This document shows, in pieces, positions 37,288-49,139 of a stretch of DNA of 64,000 bases (positions within the stretch are counted from its first letter, which is position 1; every line of letters begins with the position of its first letter). Origin of the DNA: Takashimella koratensis (Eukaryota; Basidiomycota; Tremellomycetes; Trichosporonales; Tetragoniomycetaceae); the NCBI GenBank assembly GCA_003116875.1, contig BCKT01000020.1, forward strand, positions 1-64,000. The letters run 5' to 3'. A program made the position numbers and the translations under genes. The notes under the pieces are model-generated. The model was not told where the DNA came from. It saw only the letters and a list, made by a program, of their open reading frames with translations, and made no database searches.

Positions 37288-39193
37288 TGCCCCCCCAGCC
37301 CAACCTCCCCCTCGCACCCCTCTCTCGACTCCCATCCGCCCGGTCCTTCGCTCACGACTCACCGGCAACCGACCCGCCCCCAAGTCAACCAATCCACCCT
37401 CATCCCTCCACTGTCACGCTACACGTCTTGGCCCCGCGTTTCTTCCTCCTTACTCCCTTTTCCACACAAACACCTACCTCCTTCCTACCCGTCCTACATC
37501 CACCTGCGCCTTGATTCACCCGCAGTCACCGCTCGACCCGCACGCTCTCATTCGTTGCGAATTAGGTTGATCGACAGACAGACGCGGTAATTACCTCTTT
37601 TCCTTTTCTCGACCCCACTGCCCCGACCTCATCTCCAGATCCATCTCCAGATCTCACCTCTTCCCCCCATCCTTCTCCGTCATCTCTACCTCCATCCACC
37701 TCCCTTCTTGCCAGACTCTCTCCCTCCCCTGCCCACCTCGACTCCCTCTTTCTCTTCCCGACGCCAGCTTACACCTGCTTCAGCCCAGCGATCGCCTCTC
37801 ATCCCACTCGTGCGATCTCACCACGCGTCCCGCGTACTACCATACCCATCAGCCGACCAACCTAGTTTGGCCGCCATCGAGCAGGACAGTTACACATAGG
37901 TTACAACCCGGTACGTCTTTACTTTCTCCCATCTCTTCCGCTCCCATGTCTCGTTGCCGTCTCCACTTTCATCCATTCCTGCTCATCACTCCGCGAGATT
38001 CGGGGGTCCGTTTGTTGCAAACATGAGGAGGAAAGGATCCGTCGCAGCTGTGCACGGACATATGGCGGCGGATCCCCCCGCCGTCAATCTCGTGCATGGA
38101 AGGGAAGAAGCTTGGATGTGCGCGCCTGGGTGTCCGGACGCGGGGGAAGAGGAAGGGAGAGAGAGTTTACCTTTGGGTTTGGTTGGCGAATACCGGATTT
38201 TGCCGCCCAACTCGCATCGCCCTCTGGCGCTTGCAGGACAGGCTCGGGCTGGCGCTCCTTCCTTTCACCAGCTCCTCCAGATGTGGGGCAATGGAGAGAC
38301 CGGGGTTGGGTGCGCGCGCCGAGACCAGGCGAGGAGCGTGGAGGTGGTGGAGTCGAGTCGTCGGTGACATAGGAGGTGGATCGTGTGGGGTCAACTGTGG
38401 GGTCAAGCCGTGTTTACCCATTTTCAAACCCCATCTCTCATCCCTCCTCCATCCTTACCGCATCCTCCATCTTCATCACTCCTACTCGCCCGTTTCCCAC
38501 GCCCAGCCCAGTCGTGAGTCGCGCAGTGGGTGCTAGGGGCGGAGCAGAGCAGCGGCTCCCGCTTTGGCCGAGTCGAGACGTCGGAGTTGGTGGAGTCGGA
38601 GGAGGAACAAAGGCTGTATCGAGGCATTGGTTGGAAGACCCCATACCTCACCCCCCATTCCCAATCCCCACGCGTCTCCCTGCCTGTCCCCCACCAAGCT
38701 TTAGGCGCACATCCATGTCTCGCTCGTTCCATCCACACACACTGCATGGCGTGCTGCGCTTCAGAAGGCTGACGATCTGGACAAAACCTCTTTCACTCCT
38801 ACCCCGCTCGCCAACTCTCCACTCCGCCGTTCACTACCTGGACTACAATCTCACGCTCTGACACCCACTTCCGACGCCGCCTCTTTCCGCTTCATTTCCC
38901 GACTCGCGATACGTACTCTGCCGTTGCCCCAACTCACTCCGCTCCCGGATCTTGTCGCTTCGGCTCGGGTCTCGTCCCCCCGTATCGGCACTTTCGCCGT
39001 CTCCGCTCAACCCCGCGTTTGACGCATCCATCCGCTGGGGCTACCCCTCCTCCCGCTCCCTATCATCTCGGATCAATCCCCGATCTCGCTGGCTGGCTCC
39101 ACCCTATTTGGGATCATGCGCGCGCTTCGTCGCCGTTACTCGTTCTCTCGCCATACTCGCTTCAACGGATACAGAGCCGACTCCTTGCCCAGC

Positions 39194-41193
39194 ATGTCTT
39201 CAGGACTCGTCAACGGAGTCAAAGTGTCGCGTGAGTGCTCCCCAGTTCAAATAGCGTCAAACATGGAAATAACACCGATCATAGCAGCCGACGACCCGTC
39301 GCGCGTCGTCACCGTGACCGCCCAAGCGGGCAAGACCGGGTCCGAGATGCAGATCACCTACACCAACTTCAAGGTCGTGGGGAATGGATCGTTTGGTGTC
39401 GTCTTTGCCGCAAAGATGCTAGGTGCGTAGATGTCATATGTTGGTCAATGAGGTTATAGCTGATCACACCATGTCCAACAGCAACCAAGCACGCGGATGG
39501 GACTGAGGAGCCAGAGCAGGAGATTGCGATCAAGAAAGTGCTCCAAGACAAGAGGTTCAAGGTGAGTATAGACTGGCTTTCCCGCTCTCGACCAAGACCC
39601 TCGACCCCTTGACTCGCTAAACTGTTACCTGGCTGACGAACTAACCCCACAGAACCGTGAGCTGCAGATCATGCGCGCAGTCGGCCACCCAAACGTCTGC
39701 GACCTCAAAGCCTACTTTTACACCAACGGCGACAAGAAGGACGAGGTTTATCTCAACCTCGTGCTCGAGTACGTTCCCGAAACGGTGTACCGCGCCTCTC
39801 GGCACTACATCAAGCTCAAGCAGACGATGCCGATGCTCCCGGTCAAGCTGTACATGTACCAAGTGAGTGGGTCCGACGATAGATCTAGGCCAGGATCTCT
39901 AACTCCGCGTCCAGCTCCTCCGGTCGCTGCTCTACATCCACTCCATCGGGATCTGCCACCGTGACATCAAGCCACAGAACCTGTTGCTCAACCCAGCGAC
40001 TGGTGTTCTCAAACTTTGCGACTTTGGTTCGGCCAAGATCCTCGTCGCGGGGGAACCAAACGTCAGCTATATCTGCTCTCGTTACTACCGTGCACCTGAA
40101 CTCATCTTTGGCGCTACAAACTACACGACCAATATTGATATTTGGTCAACTGGATGTGTCATGGCTGAACTCATGTTGGGACAACCGCTCTTCCCGGGAG
40201 AATCGGGAATCGATCAGTTGGTGGAGATCATCAAGGTCTTGGGTACACCTACGAGGGAGCAGATCAAGACGATGAACCCGAACGTGAGTGTAGAGGGATG
40301 AGGGATGAGGGGGTGAAGGGATGAAGGCATACAATTGGACAAGTCTAGATGTGCGTTGTTCCACAGAAGCTGACACAGCCCACAGTACATGGAGCACAAG
40401 TTCCCCCAGATCAAGCCTCACCCATTCACCAAAGTGTTCCGTCCTCGTACACCCGCCGACGCCATCTCCCTCATCCAGCGCTTGCTCGAGTACACCCCAA
40501 CTGCTCGATTGACGTGAGTAGGGCTTTGGAAACGTGTCTGCTTTGATTGGATTGTTGGCTGGTCAGGATTGTTGGCTGGTCAAGGCAACACTCATGTCCG
40601 CGTATCGAAGTCTTGAGCTGACGCGATGGACACCTCATAGTGCACCCGAGGCGATGTTGCACGAGTTTTTCGACGAACTCCGAGTCGAAGGCGCGACGCT
40701 CCCGAACGGCAGCGCGATGCCACCGCTCTTCAACTTTACCCGAGAAGGTGAGTCAAGGTCTAGTCAAGACTATTAAGCACCACGCTGGCAAAGGCGTGGT
40801 CTTGGAGCAGTTTCATGGAGATTATCGACAGACCCGTGGATGCTAACAACTACTTTAGAGCTCTCGAGTCGTCCAGACTTGCTGCGCCGGCTCGTCCCCG
40901 CTTTTGCAGAGGAGGAACTTCGCGGTCGTGGAATCGACGTCGAGAACTTTGTCCCAATCCCAGCCGAGCAGCTGCGTATCACCCTGGACGTGAGTGGTCA
41001 TTTCCCTGTGCCAACTAGCCGAGTTACCGACGAGTCAAATACTTTTTGGGCTTGAGTGAAAAGACCACGACAGCTGACAAAACTCTACTGCTTCAATTTC
41101 CGTCTCCTGTTGCGCCTTCAACCCTTACCTAATCCTTGTACCCTTGTCTCACCTTGTGTGCTCGTTTGCTCGCTTCGCTTGGGATTGCAGTAA
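39194..41193 (+). CDS. GSK3: Glycogen synthase kinase 3 (GSK3/shaggy family)
   Basis: Serine/threonine kinase of the GSK3 family. Visible in order are the glycine loop [15 protein letters not shown], the ATP lysine in [18 protein letters not shown], the catalytic [20 protein letters not shown], and the activation loop [18 protein letters not shown] with the activating tyrosine. [17 protein letters not shown] and [19 protein letters not shown] are typical GSK3/CMGC. Exon 1 is 39194-39230 and spliced to [14 protein letters not shown]. The start at 39194 (agcATGt) was preferred; an in-frame ATG at 39116 would add 26 basic residues. The last coding exon seems to begin with the stop codon itself (TAA 41191-41193) after an intron at 40990-41190; without that splice the protein would end 22 residues later in WA. 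About 390 residues. Confidence 0.93.
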
Positions 41194-42475
41194 TCTGTTG
41201 AATTATCGCGAGATGAAGTACTGGATACCCTTCTCCTTGTCCTTTCTCCTTCCCCTCTTACCCTCAACTCCTCGCCCTTCACCTCTCACCGCCCACCCAT
41301 CGCCTCTCACTTCACTCTCAATCCCTCAGTCCGTCCGTGGTCGTTGGTCGTTTGGTCCTCGCAGTAGTAGCAGGCCAGTAGTAGCAGTAGCAGTAGCAGC
41401 AGAGCAGAGCAGAAAGGCAGAAGTAGCATTCGTTTTCTTTCTCTTTCTTTATTCTCGATTCGTCTCAAAGCCTCATGTCATATCCAACGTTTTTGAACTA
41501 CCTTGCTTGCTCCCTCCGTCTCCCCTCTTTCTTTCTCTCTCCCTTGCGATTCCCTCGACTGTCTTTCTTTCCCTTGTTTCTCTCACTTTCCCTTGATCAC
41601 CTACTCTCGAGGTGTCACCAGGCGGAACCCGGGGACCGGGAGATGAGGTTTCACGATAAGGCGCGGCGCGGTGCACGACGAGCGACAAGTCCAAACCTGA
41701 GGACGAAAACACGAATCTACACCTCTGGAACATGAGTTACGAAGCGAAACAATCCCAAAAACAAAACCCAAAAAAAAAAACAACAACAACAACAACAGAA
41801 GATTACATCTTCAACCCCCAGCGCGATCTTGACCTCGACACGGAAAGTAGCGACTGGAAACGGACCAGAGAAAGAATGTACCGCACACGAGAGAGCGAAA
41901 CGAGATGGAGATGGGGCGAGCGCGGTGAACGCGGTGAACTGCGAGTCGGACCATCAGGATTTGGATGGACGAGGTTGCTTTTCACTCTTTTTCCATCGTC
42001 TCATCCAACCCTCGTTTCACTTCGTCAACGATTCAACGATTCAAACGCCATCGCCTACCCACCTCACTTACCTACTGGCCTACCCTTTACCTACCTCGAT
42101 CAACGACCGCTTTCTCCAAGCTCGCTCCATTGTACTATTTTACCGTATCTCGTCAATTGCCCTCACACTTCTTTTCTCTTTTTGATCTCCCCCCCTTGCT
42201 TCCTTTCCTTCTTTCCTCCTTTCCTCCTTTCGTTCCGTTGCGCCTCTAGCCGATTGGTGAATGCATGGTCATTTCAGATACAGGTATATCAAGTGTGTTC
42301 GGGTCCTGGGGCAGTCTGGGAATGCGGTAGTGGTAGAACATGATTAGAAGTTGGAGGGAGTGGTGCGTTGTGTAGTGTTGTGTTGCGATGACTAGGTTGA
42401 TGCGAGACAGTGCTGGTGACGAAGAAAGAGACCGAGGCCTTGATTCTAGACTATTGGGCTGATGGGGAGGAGTAA
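41194..42475. other. Convergent 3' region, GSK3 and PET117-like
   Basis: About 1.28 kb with no supportable gene, CT-rich for the first 450 bases and with an A-run plus AAC repeat at 41,768-41,796. A 203-codon plus-strand frame (41,732-42,343) was judged non-coding: its composition drifts from Arg/Glu-rich to Ser/Pro/Leu-rich and no motif is seen. Probably two facing 3' untranslated regions. Confidence 0.4.
41768..41796 (+). repeat. A-run and AAC microsatellite
   Basis: About ten A followed by five to six CAA units. Lies between GSK3 and the PET117-like gene. Confidence 0.85.
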
Positions 42476-43286
42476 TCAAACCAGCCTCTCTGAAGATATC
42501 GAGGACGATGTTGTCGACCCCGTTGAACCCTCCGACCCCGCTCCTCTCGCAGCCCACTCGCCTACCTTCTTCTGCGCATTATACTCGGCCCATCTCAGGT
42601 CCCTCTCCCTCGCCCTTTGTGCCGCCGACTGCGACTCGACAAGCTGAGGAGGTGGAGAGAGGACGCAGGTCGTGCATTCGGGATCCACGAGAGGAGCCGG
42701 CTGAGTCACGGATGATGTTGATGATGATGACGATGAGGAGAAGGAGGAGGTGGAGGAGGAAGAAGAAGAAGAAGAAGGGGATGAGGAAGAAGAGAATAGA
42801 GAGGTAGAGGAAGGGGAAGAAGAAGAAGCGGCCTTGGCGGCAACTCGAGCCTCGTCACGAAGAACACCTTGGTACATTGTCTATTCGGCGAGAGTCGGGA
42901 GTCGGAATTCGAGAGGGACAGGTACAGAAGAAAAAGAGTCAGCTCCAGATAGACGACATGATAGATAACAAGGCATATGATCCTTGATGGGTCGTTTCGA
43001 ATATCTTCATCAACTGAAGCCCAACTGCGATCGTGAAGAAGAGCAACCTTGTTCTTTCTAATCTCTCTCCCTCCGCACTCCCACTCTTTCATTCTCTTCA
43101 TTTCTTGCTCCCTTGATCCCTCGCATCCTCGCACCCTCGGTTCCCTTCGCTCGCCCGCTCGCCCGCTCAGCCGCTCGGACTCGAACTCACCTCCGACTCG
43201 CGCTGCTGTAACCAGTGCACCCCGTAAACGGTCCCCGAGGAGACGGCTAGCGCAGCGGCGAGAAATACTTTGGATGCTCGTGACAT
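42476..43286 (-). CDS. PET117: PET117-like cytochrome c oxidase assembly factor with serine-rich insert
   Basis: Two exons, 43191-43286 and 42476-42880, join in phase 0 across a 310-nt intron (branch site GCTGAC near 42,936) and encode 166 residues. Exon 1 starts MSRASKVFLAAALAVSSGTV and ends YGVHWLQQRESE, parallel to MSRASKITFAASCLITAATV and VGVHYVQE of yeast Pet117 and to MSRSSKVVLGLSVLLTAATV of human PET117. Exon 2 opens TMYQGVLRDEAR, parallel to GVIRDIERQ. Residues 6-26 form the single inner-membrane anchor. A serine-only stretch (about 40 residues, from GA-repeat DNA on the plus strand) separates this from RERDLRWAEYNAQKKVGE, which resembles the yeast C-terminal ERKRYFNMSEYEEQK region. 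Pet117 helps Cox15-dependent heme A synthesis in mitochondria. At 166 residues it is longer than the usual 80-110 because of the insert. Confidence 0.82.
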
Positions 43287-43741
43287 TGAGGCCTGGCGAA
43301 GGTTGGTCGGGGTTGTGCAAAGCGCTGAAGAGGTAAGAGGTCCGGTCGGGATAAGGGTCAAGGTGAAGACGGCGGTACCGTGTAGATTTGGAAAAAGTGT
43401 GGACAGATGCCACGTGCCTTGTCCCCGTCCCTCTAATTGCCGGATGCAGTCCCCTTGGTCCCTCCTGCCCTGAGGCTGGTTGCTGTCAGTGTTGCTCTTG
43501 TTTCTCTTGTTGCTCTTGTTTCCCTTGTCGTCTGGCATCCACCTCTTCTCTCTTCTCTCTTTCCTTCTTCCCTCCACAGCATCATCCACAGTCCTCACCT
43601 CAACACTGCACGCTCGTATCCCGCGCCCATCCCCCTCGCCCCCCTCCCCGCCGGTCGCAGGTCATAGAGGCACGATACACGTACCCACGCTACACGCATA
43701 CACCTCCTTGCTAGACTAACAGACACTGCGTCGCGCCCAGG
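43287..43741. promoter_or_regulatory. Divergent intergenic region, PET117-like and kinesin-1
   Basis: 455 bases between two start codons. The kinesin side is CT-rich for about 170 bases, as before many fungal start sites. No defined binding site was recognised. Confidence 0.4.
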
Positions 43742-46700
43742 ATGTCGGGCAATAACATCAAGGTGAGCAACCGTGTCCTCCATCGCGCGAGTCGTGTCCT
43801 GCTCTCCTTATTCACCTGTACATCGGCTGACTCTATCTTATCTAGGTCGTGTGTCGGTAAGCCTGACCCTTCAACCACTCTGCATAGATCAGGCTGACCC
43901 CTCTTTCTTTCTCCCCATTGACCTTTTCCATTCCTTGCTGCTCGCTCTTCACCTCGTCACGATCCAAACCCATCCACGTTCATCCCCACTCCTTACTGCC
44001 ACTGCCATTCTCATTCCCTCTCCCACTATCGCACGCGTGAATCACCCCTCACCACCAACCCCACCACAACCGACATGATAACCTCTGCCTACCACCTTGA
44101 ACGCACAGATTCCGTCCGATGAATCGGATGGAGGTCGATGCGCGATCTGAGAAATGCGTAGAGATCACAGATGACGCGCTTACCGTCCAAATGCGAAACG
44201 CAGGGTCACTGGGTAAGTAAACCCTGCCTACCCATCTACCCACCTGCTTTCTCCTACCCATCCTCTAAGGTGGTGGCGTGGATTTATCGAAGAGTGCCTT
44301 TCGTACACACCCACGACGCCGAGAGTGACATGGTCGCTAACGTACCCCAGCTGGACCAGAGAAAGACGGTACGTAATCACAGCCTACGTCGAAGAGGATA
44401 GAGGATCGAAAGATACAAGAGAGCAACGTGGCTGAGACTTGGATTGCAGGATTCACGTTTGATCGCGTGTTCGACACGCAGACACGCCAGGATGAGATCT
44501 TTGACTGGGGTGTCAAAGGGATCGTCGAAGGTGAGTCAGACTAGGCCGCTATAAAGCACCATAGACATGATCAGCGGCTTACGTCCTAAACAGATGTGAT
44601 GACTGGTTTCAACGGCACGCTATTCTGTTACGGACAAACTGGATCTGGTAAAACGTTCAGTAAGTAGTTGCTGCTACCTCCTCATCGAGTACTTGTATCA
44701 GTGCTGATGTACCACAGCGATGATGGTGAGTCCTGTCGTGACCTCACCCTGGCCTAGGTTGGACAGCTCCAAGCTAATGACCGCAGGGAGCCGATATCGA
44801 GAACCCCGCGCTCAAGGGTCTCATCCCTCGTATCGTTGAGCAGATCTTCGCCTCCATCTTGGGCGCAGACAGCAGTATCGAGTATACTGTCAAAGTCAGC
44901 TACATGGAGATTTACATGGAGAAGATCAAGGATCTGCTTGCGCGTAAGTCGCTCTGCTACCAAACCAATGGGATTTATGATAGCTGACGTTGAACACACG
45001 GACAGCGCACAATGATAACCTTTCCATCCACGAGGACAAGGCCCGAGGCGTCTATGTCAAGGGACTTACAGAGGTCTACGTCGGGTCCGAGTCAGAGGTG
45101 TACAAGGTCATGCAGGCAGGTGGCGCCAGTCGAGCCGTGTCCTCTACCAGTAAGTCACCAGTCGAATTCCCCGTTCTTGCCTGGCCGTGAATCCGTCGCT
45201 GACGCCCTCGCTCACAGACATGAACGCCGAGTCGTCTCGTTCTCACTCTATCTTCGTCGTCGGTATCCACCAGCGCAACACCGAGACTGGTAGTCAGAAA
45301 TCAGGCAATCTCTATCTTGTCGATTTGGCGGGGTCCGAGAAGATTGGCAAAACGGGCGCAACGGGTCAGACACTCGAAGAGGCGAAAAAGATTAACAAGA
45401 GTCTTTCCGCACTCGGTATGGTTATCAACGCTTTGACGGATGGAAAAGTAGGTGGAGCTATTGATATTGGGTCTAGCATGAGAAAGCGAAAGCTCATGAA
45501 TATTGCAGTCTTCGCACGTACCTTACCGAGACTCGAAACTCACTCGTATCCTGCAAGGTGAGTGAAACCGATGTCTACATCATAGCAATAGAGTCTGATC
45601 CATGGCCCCTTAGAATCTCTCGGTGGTAACTCCCGCACGACTCTAATCATCAACTGTTCCCCTGCGAGCTTCAACGAGTCCGAGACGCTTTCGACCCTTC
45701 GATTCGGTATGCGTGCCAAGTCGATCAAGAACAAAGCCCGCGTCAATGTCGAAATGTCCCCGGCCGAGCTCAAAGCGTTGCTCAAAAAGACAGTTGCCGA
45801 GCTTGCTGCTGTTCGCGAACATGCTGCTTCGCTCGAAGAGGAAGTCAAGGTCTGGCGATCGGGCGGGAAAGTCGATCAAGCCAACTGGACGGCACCGCTC
45901 GCTGCCGCTCTGGCTGGTCAGCCTCCAGCTCCCGCGGCGCAGGCGAGAAAAGTTACAAGCCCCGCTCCGGCGACACCAGGTGGGACCTCGACCTCGGCGT
46001 CGAGGTCGGCAACTCCAGCGTACTATGGTGCAGCGTTCGATAGTCGACCTGACACCCCGAGCATGTTTGGTGTCGGGCTGGACAAGGATGAGAAAGAGGA
46101 GTTTTTGCGTCGCGAGAACGAGCTCAGCGACCAGCTCGCCGAGAGGGTGAGTCGTCGTCGTGTAATGAGCAGATTTGGTATGCAGTTTGGGCGCTGACCT
46201 CGGTGTGCAGGAGAGCGCGTTGGCGGCTCAGGAAAAGCTCATGGCCGAGCTCAAGGAGGAGGTCGCCTACCTCAAAGAGCAAGAGCTGTCCATGACCAAG
46301 GTATGTTTGCTTTATTTCAAGAGTTTTCTCTCTTTTTATATGCTGACTTGAGTCATAGGAAAACAAAGCCATGTCCGCCGAGCTCAACGAACTTCGCATT
46401 TCATCTGCTCGATTCGAATCCGACGCCAAAGACGCTTCAATCACCCTCGATACTTACAAGGACAAGATGGCTGAACTTCAACGTGATATTGACGAGCAAA
46501 AGACTCAGATCGAACAGTTGAAGAAGGATCAGCATCGTGAGAAAGAGGAGGAGAAGGAGAAGAGGAAGCAGGAGATGTTGAACGAGATGATGTCCAAGAT
46601 TGATATGGTGAGTTGGTTGGCCCGACAGTCACACAGACCTGGTCAGGTGTTGCCGTATTGGGGATGTCCAGTCCAGACTGCAGTAACAGAGCTGACATAT

Positions 46701-48516
46701 GGTTTTTCCTATCCATAGGGTGGCGTCCACCTCGACTCGGCTGGGGAGAAACTCCGCCACGTTCTGAAACAACTCGACGAGATCAAAGACGCCAACCAAG
46801 AAGCTGCACTCAGTAGTCAGACTCGTGAACTGATCCGCTCTCACTTGGCGGAAAACCAAGATGCAATCAGGGATCTTCAAGAGAGATTGAGGACGAGTCA
46901 AGATGAAGGAGAGTTGCAGAGTAAGAGGTTGGGAGAGGTTGAAAAGTTGTTGGCGAAGCGAGATGCGGCATATGAGGAGTTGCTTGGTGAGTTGACCCGG
47001 ACCGTGGCGTGGGGGTTGTTTATTGATAGATCCACAGAGAAGACAGCTTCGAGCCAGTCCATGGCTGTTGCGGATATCAAGGTGAGTCAAGCGCACCCCT
47101 TCTCGAATCAAAGCAAGAGATATGGACGAGGACAAAACACTTAGCTGACAATTGGGCCGTCTTGTGCAGTCTCAATTCGAGTCCAAGTTCGCCGCGGCCG
47201 AGGAGATGCTCAAGGGAGAGATCTCAACCCTCACCGAACGTGCCGAGTCGCGTGCGGCCGAGATCAGGAGGTTGCAGAGTACCGTGGAATCGTACAAGCT
47301 CTCCAACGAGGAGCTCAACGTGAGTTGTGCCTTCTTTGACAGATGGAACATTGATTGCGCTAGGTGGTCAAAGGTGCTGGAATTGAGCTGACAACGCAAC
47401 TGTTACATCTATTCATTTGTCAACCTTTTCCTTGTTGTGTGGCTTTCTCGCCAACCTCCAGCGCGCCCTGTCCGAGGCATCGGCCGGGATCGAGGACGGC
47501 GAAAGGTTCGCAAACGCTACCAAGGAGCTCGAGAGGAATCGCAAGCAGCACGAAATCCAGTTTGCCGAGTTTGAGATTATCAAGAAGAGTCTCATGAAGG
47601 ATCTGCAAAACCGATGCGAGAAGGTGAGTTGAGTATTTGGTAGTCTCCAAGTCTAGATTTTCTCCTGCTTGTGTCACTTAATCGCGTGTATGGTCGCTGA
47701 CAACGGCGATCATTGCCGCCGATACAGGTCGTCGAGCTCGAGATGCAACTCGATGAAGTTCGGGAACAATACAAAGTCATTGCCCGGTCCGCCAACTCCC
47801 GCGCACAACAACGTAAACTTGAATTCCTTGAACACAACCTAGACGCTCTCAACGTTGTTCAAAAGCAACTTGTGGAGCAGAACACTACCCTCAAGAAAGA
47901 AGTCGCAGTCGCTGAAAGGAAATTGATCACGAGGAACGAGAGAATTGCGAACTTGGAGGCATTGTTGAATGAGGCGGATAATAGGTTGGCGATGAAGAAC
48001 CAGAAGTATGAGCAGCAGATTGAGACGATCCGTCAACGACTTGCCGAAGGTGAGTGCATCTGCTTCCAACTCCTGTCCCTGCTGTTTTCTTTTTCAAACT
48101 TTTATTTTGCTTCTCTTCACTCCCCAAAGTGGTGGCTTTCGAACGCCCGAGTTGCGCGGTGACTAACCCTTGCAACAGCCCAAGCTTCGAAGCAGCAACA
48201 ACAGCCGTACAACTTTGGCCGAATCGCCAAACCCCTCCGAGGCGGTGGCGGTGGCGGCGGCGTTGGTGGAATCACCATCCAGGGAGGCGGCGGACACGCA
48301 CAATCGTATAACCATCAACCTGGGGTCCCGACGTACCAGGCGATCGCCGGTGGGGTCCCGGCCTCGACTGGAAGCCAGAGTCCCATGGCAAGGCTGCAGG
48401 ATGACGCTGCGGGGAAACGACGTGAGTCATGAATGAAATGAGGTAATGAGATGGGAAGAAAAGATAGCTGATGTTGGGACGACTTTTCAGAATCGTGGTT
48501 CTACTCGCAGCGATGA
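43742..48516 (+). CDS. KIN1: Kinesin-1 heavy chain (conventional kinesin)
   Basis: Plus-end microtubule motor for vesicles and organelles. Exon 1 is 21 nt (MSGNNIK), exon 2 an 11-nt micro-exon at 43846-43856, and exon 3 (from 44109) gives FRPMNRME; spliced they read [19 protein letters not shown]. The motor shows the P-loop GQTGSGKT, switch [10 protein letters not shown], switch [17 protein letters not shown] and [14 protein letters not shown] restored across short introns. A coiled-coil stalk with many Glu/Lys heptads follows (about 45,770-48,050). The tail holds [15 protein letters not shown], the IAK autoinhibition motif of conventional kinesins, then a Gly-rich stretch. The last exon is very short and ends SWFYSQR with the stop at 48514-48516. 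Roughly 950 residues, as in other fungal kinesin-1 proteins, which act without light chains. Confidence 0.93.
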
Positions 48517-49139
48517 GTATCGCCTGTACTCAAGGCAAGCGGATATTGGCGTCGGAGTGTAACTGAAATGTACCGACAACGTTCTCGTCCCTCCCTGTTT
48601 CTCCCTCTCTCTCTCTTTCTCTCCCTCTCCACCCAGCTAGCTCTTTCCCATTCTGTTCATGCTTGACTTTGGAGTTCATGTTATACATGGGTTTCGTTTA
48701 CGTTTTTGATCTCTTTACGACTGATTATTTCGCTCCTCTTTCTCTAGTTTTTGTTCATATCGTTTTTGACTCTTGCTTCGTTATACGTTGGAACACGACA
48801 CGACACGGCATGTATACCCATCTGATTGGAGGGTCTTGTACTGTACTAAAATTTGATGGAGAGAACCAACTGATCATAGTCTCTGTAATATAGGCATTGG
48901 GTAACATGGAATGCTTTGGTGTGATTGGAGTGGAGTTTGAATATGGCTTTGGGACGAAGACTATGTGGTTGGTAGTTGATGCAACTTGTGAATGCAGGGT
49001 ACTTGATGCGGATGATGAGGTTGTTGGAGCTACAGAAATAGAGAGATATTGACACCCGAAGAGAACATTGACACCCAAAGAGACCAAGACGGCGATTATA
49101 AGTATACCTACTGAGCATAATGACCCGCTGAGCTCCGGT
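48517..49139. other. Convergent 3' region, kinesin-1 and zinc finger gene
   Basis: About 620 bases without a supportable gene. It begins with a CT-rich stretch (48,590-48,640) and then becomes AT-richer, consistent with 3' untranslated sequence on both sides. Confidence 0.4.

Larger units (their letters stand above)
36483..39193. other. Gene-free interval and pyrimidine-rich leader upstream of GSK3
   Basis: About 2.7 kb with no supportable protein gene. The left part contains G-rich 8-bp repeats (36,937-36,965) and GGATTAG-like imperfect repeats near 37,110-37,150. From about 37,200 on, the plus strand is strongly CT-rich, with a CAC microsatellite. This fits a promoter and a long, possibly spliced, 5' leader of the GSK3 gene. 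Open frames up to 185 codons exist on both strands but are repeat-driven and share no motif with known proteins. Confidence 0.4.

Noticed and set aside
36798..37570. Overlapping open frames with poly-His, poly-Thr, poly-Pro and poly-Val
   Set aside because: All are different readings of the CAC microsatellite and CT-rich leader.
37954..38367. 137-codon plus-strand frame upstream of GSK3
   Set aside because: No motif or spliced partner; it sits in the CT-rich leader and has several overlapping alternatives in other frames.
41732..42343. 203-codon plus-strand open frame between GSK3 and PET117-like
   Set aside because: No family motif, composition changes along its length, and it lies between two converging genes where 3' untranslated sequence is expected.
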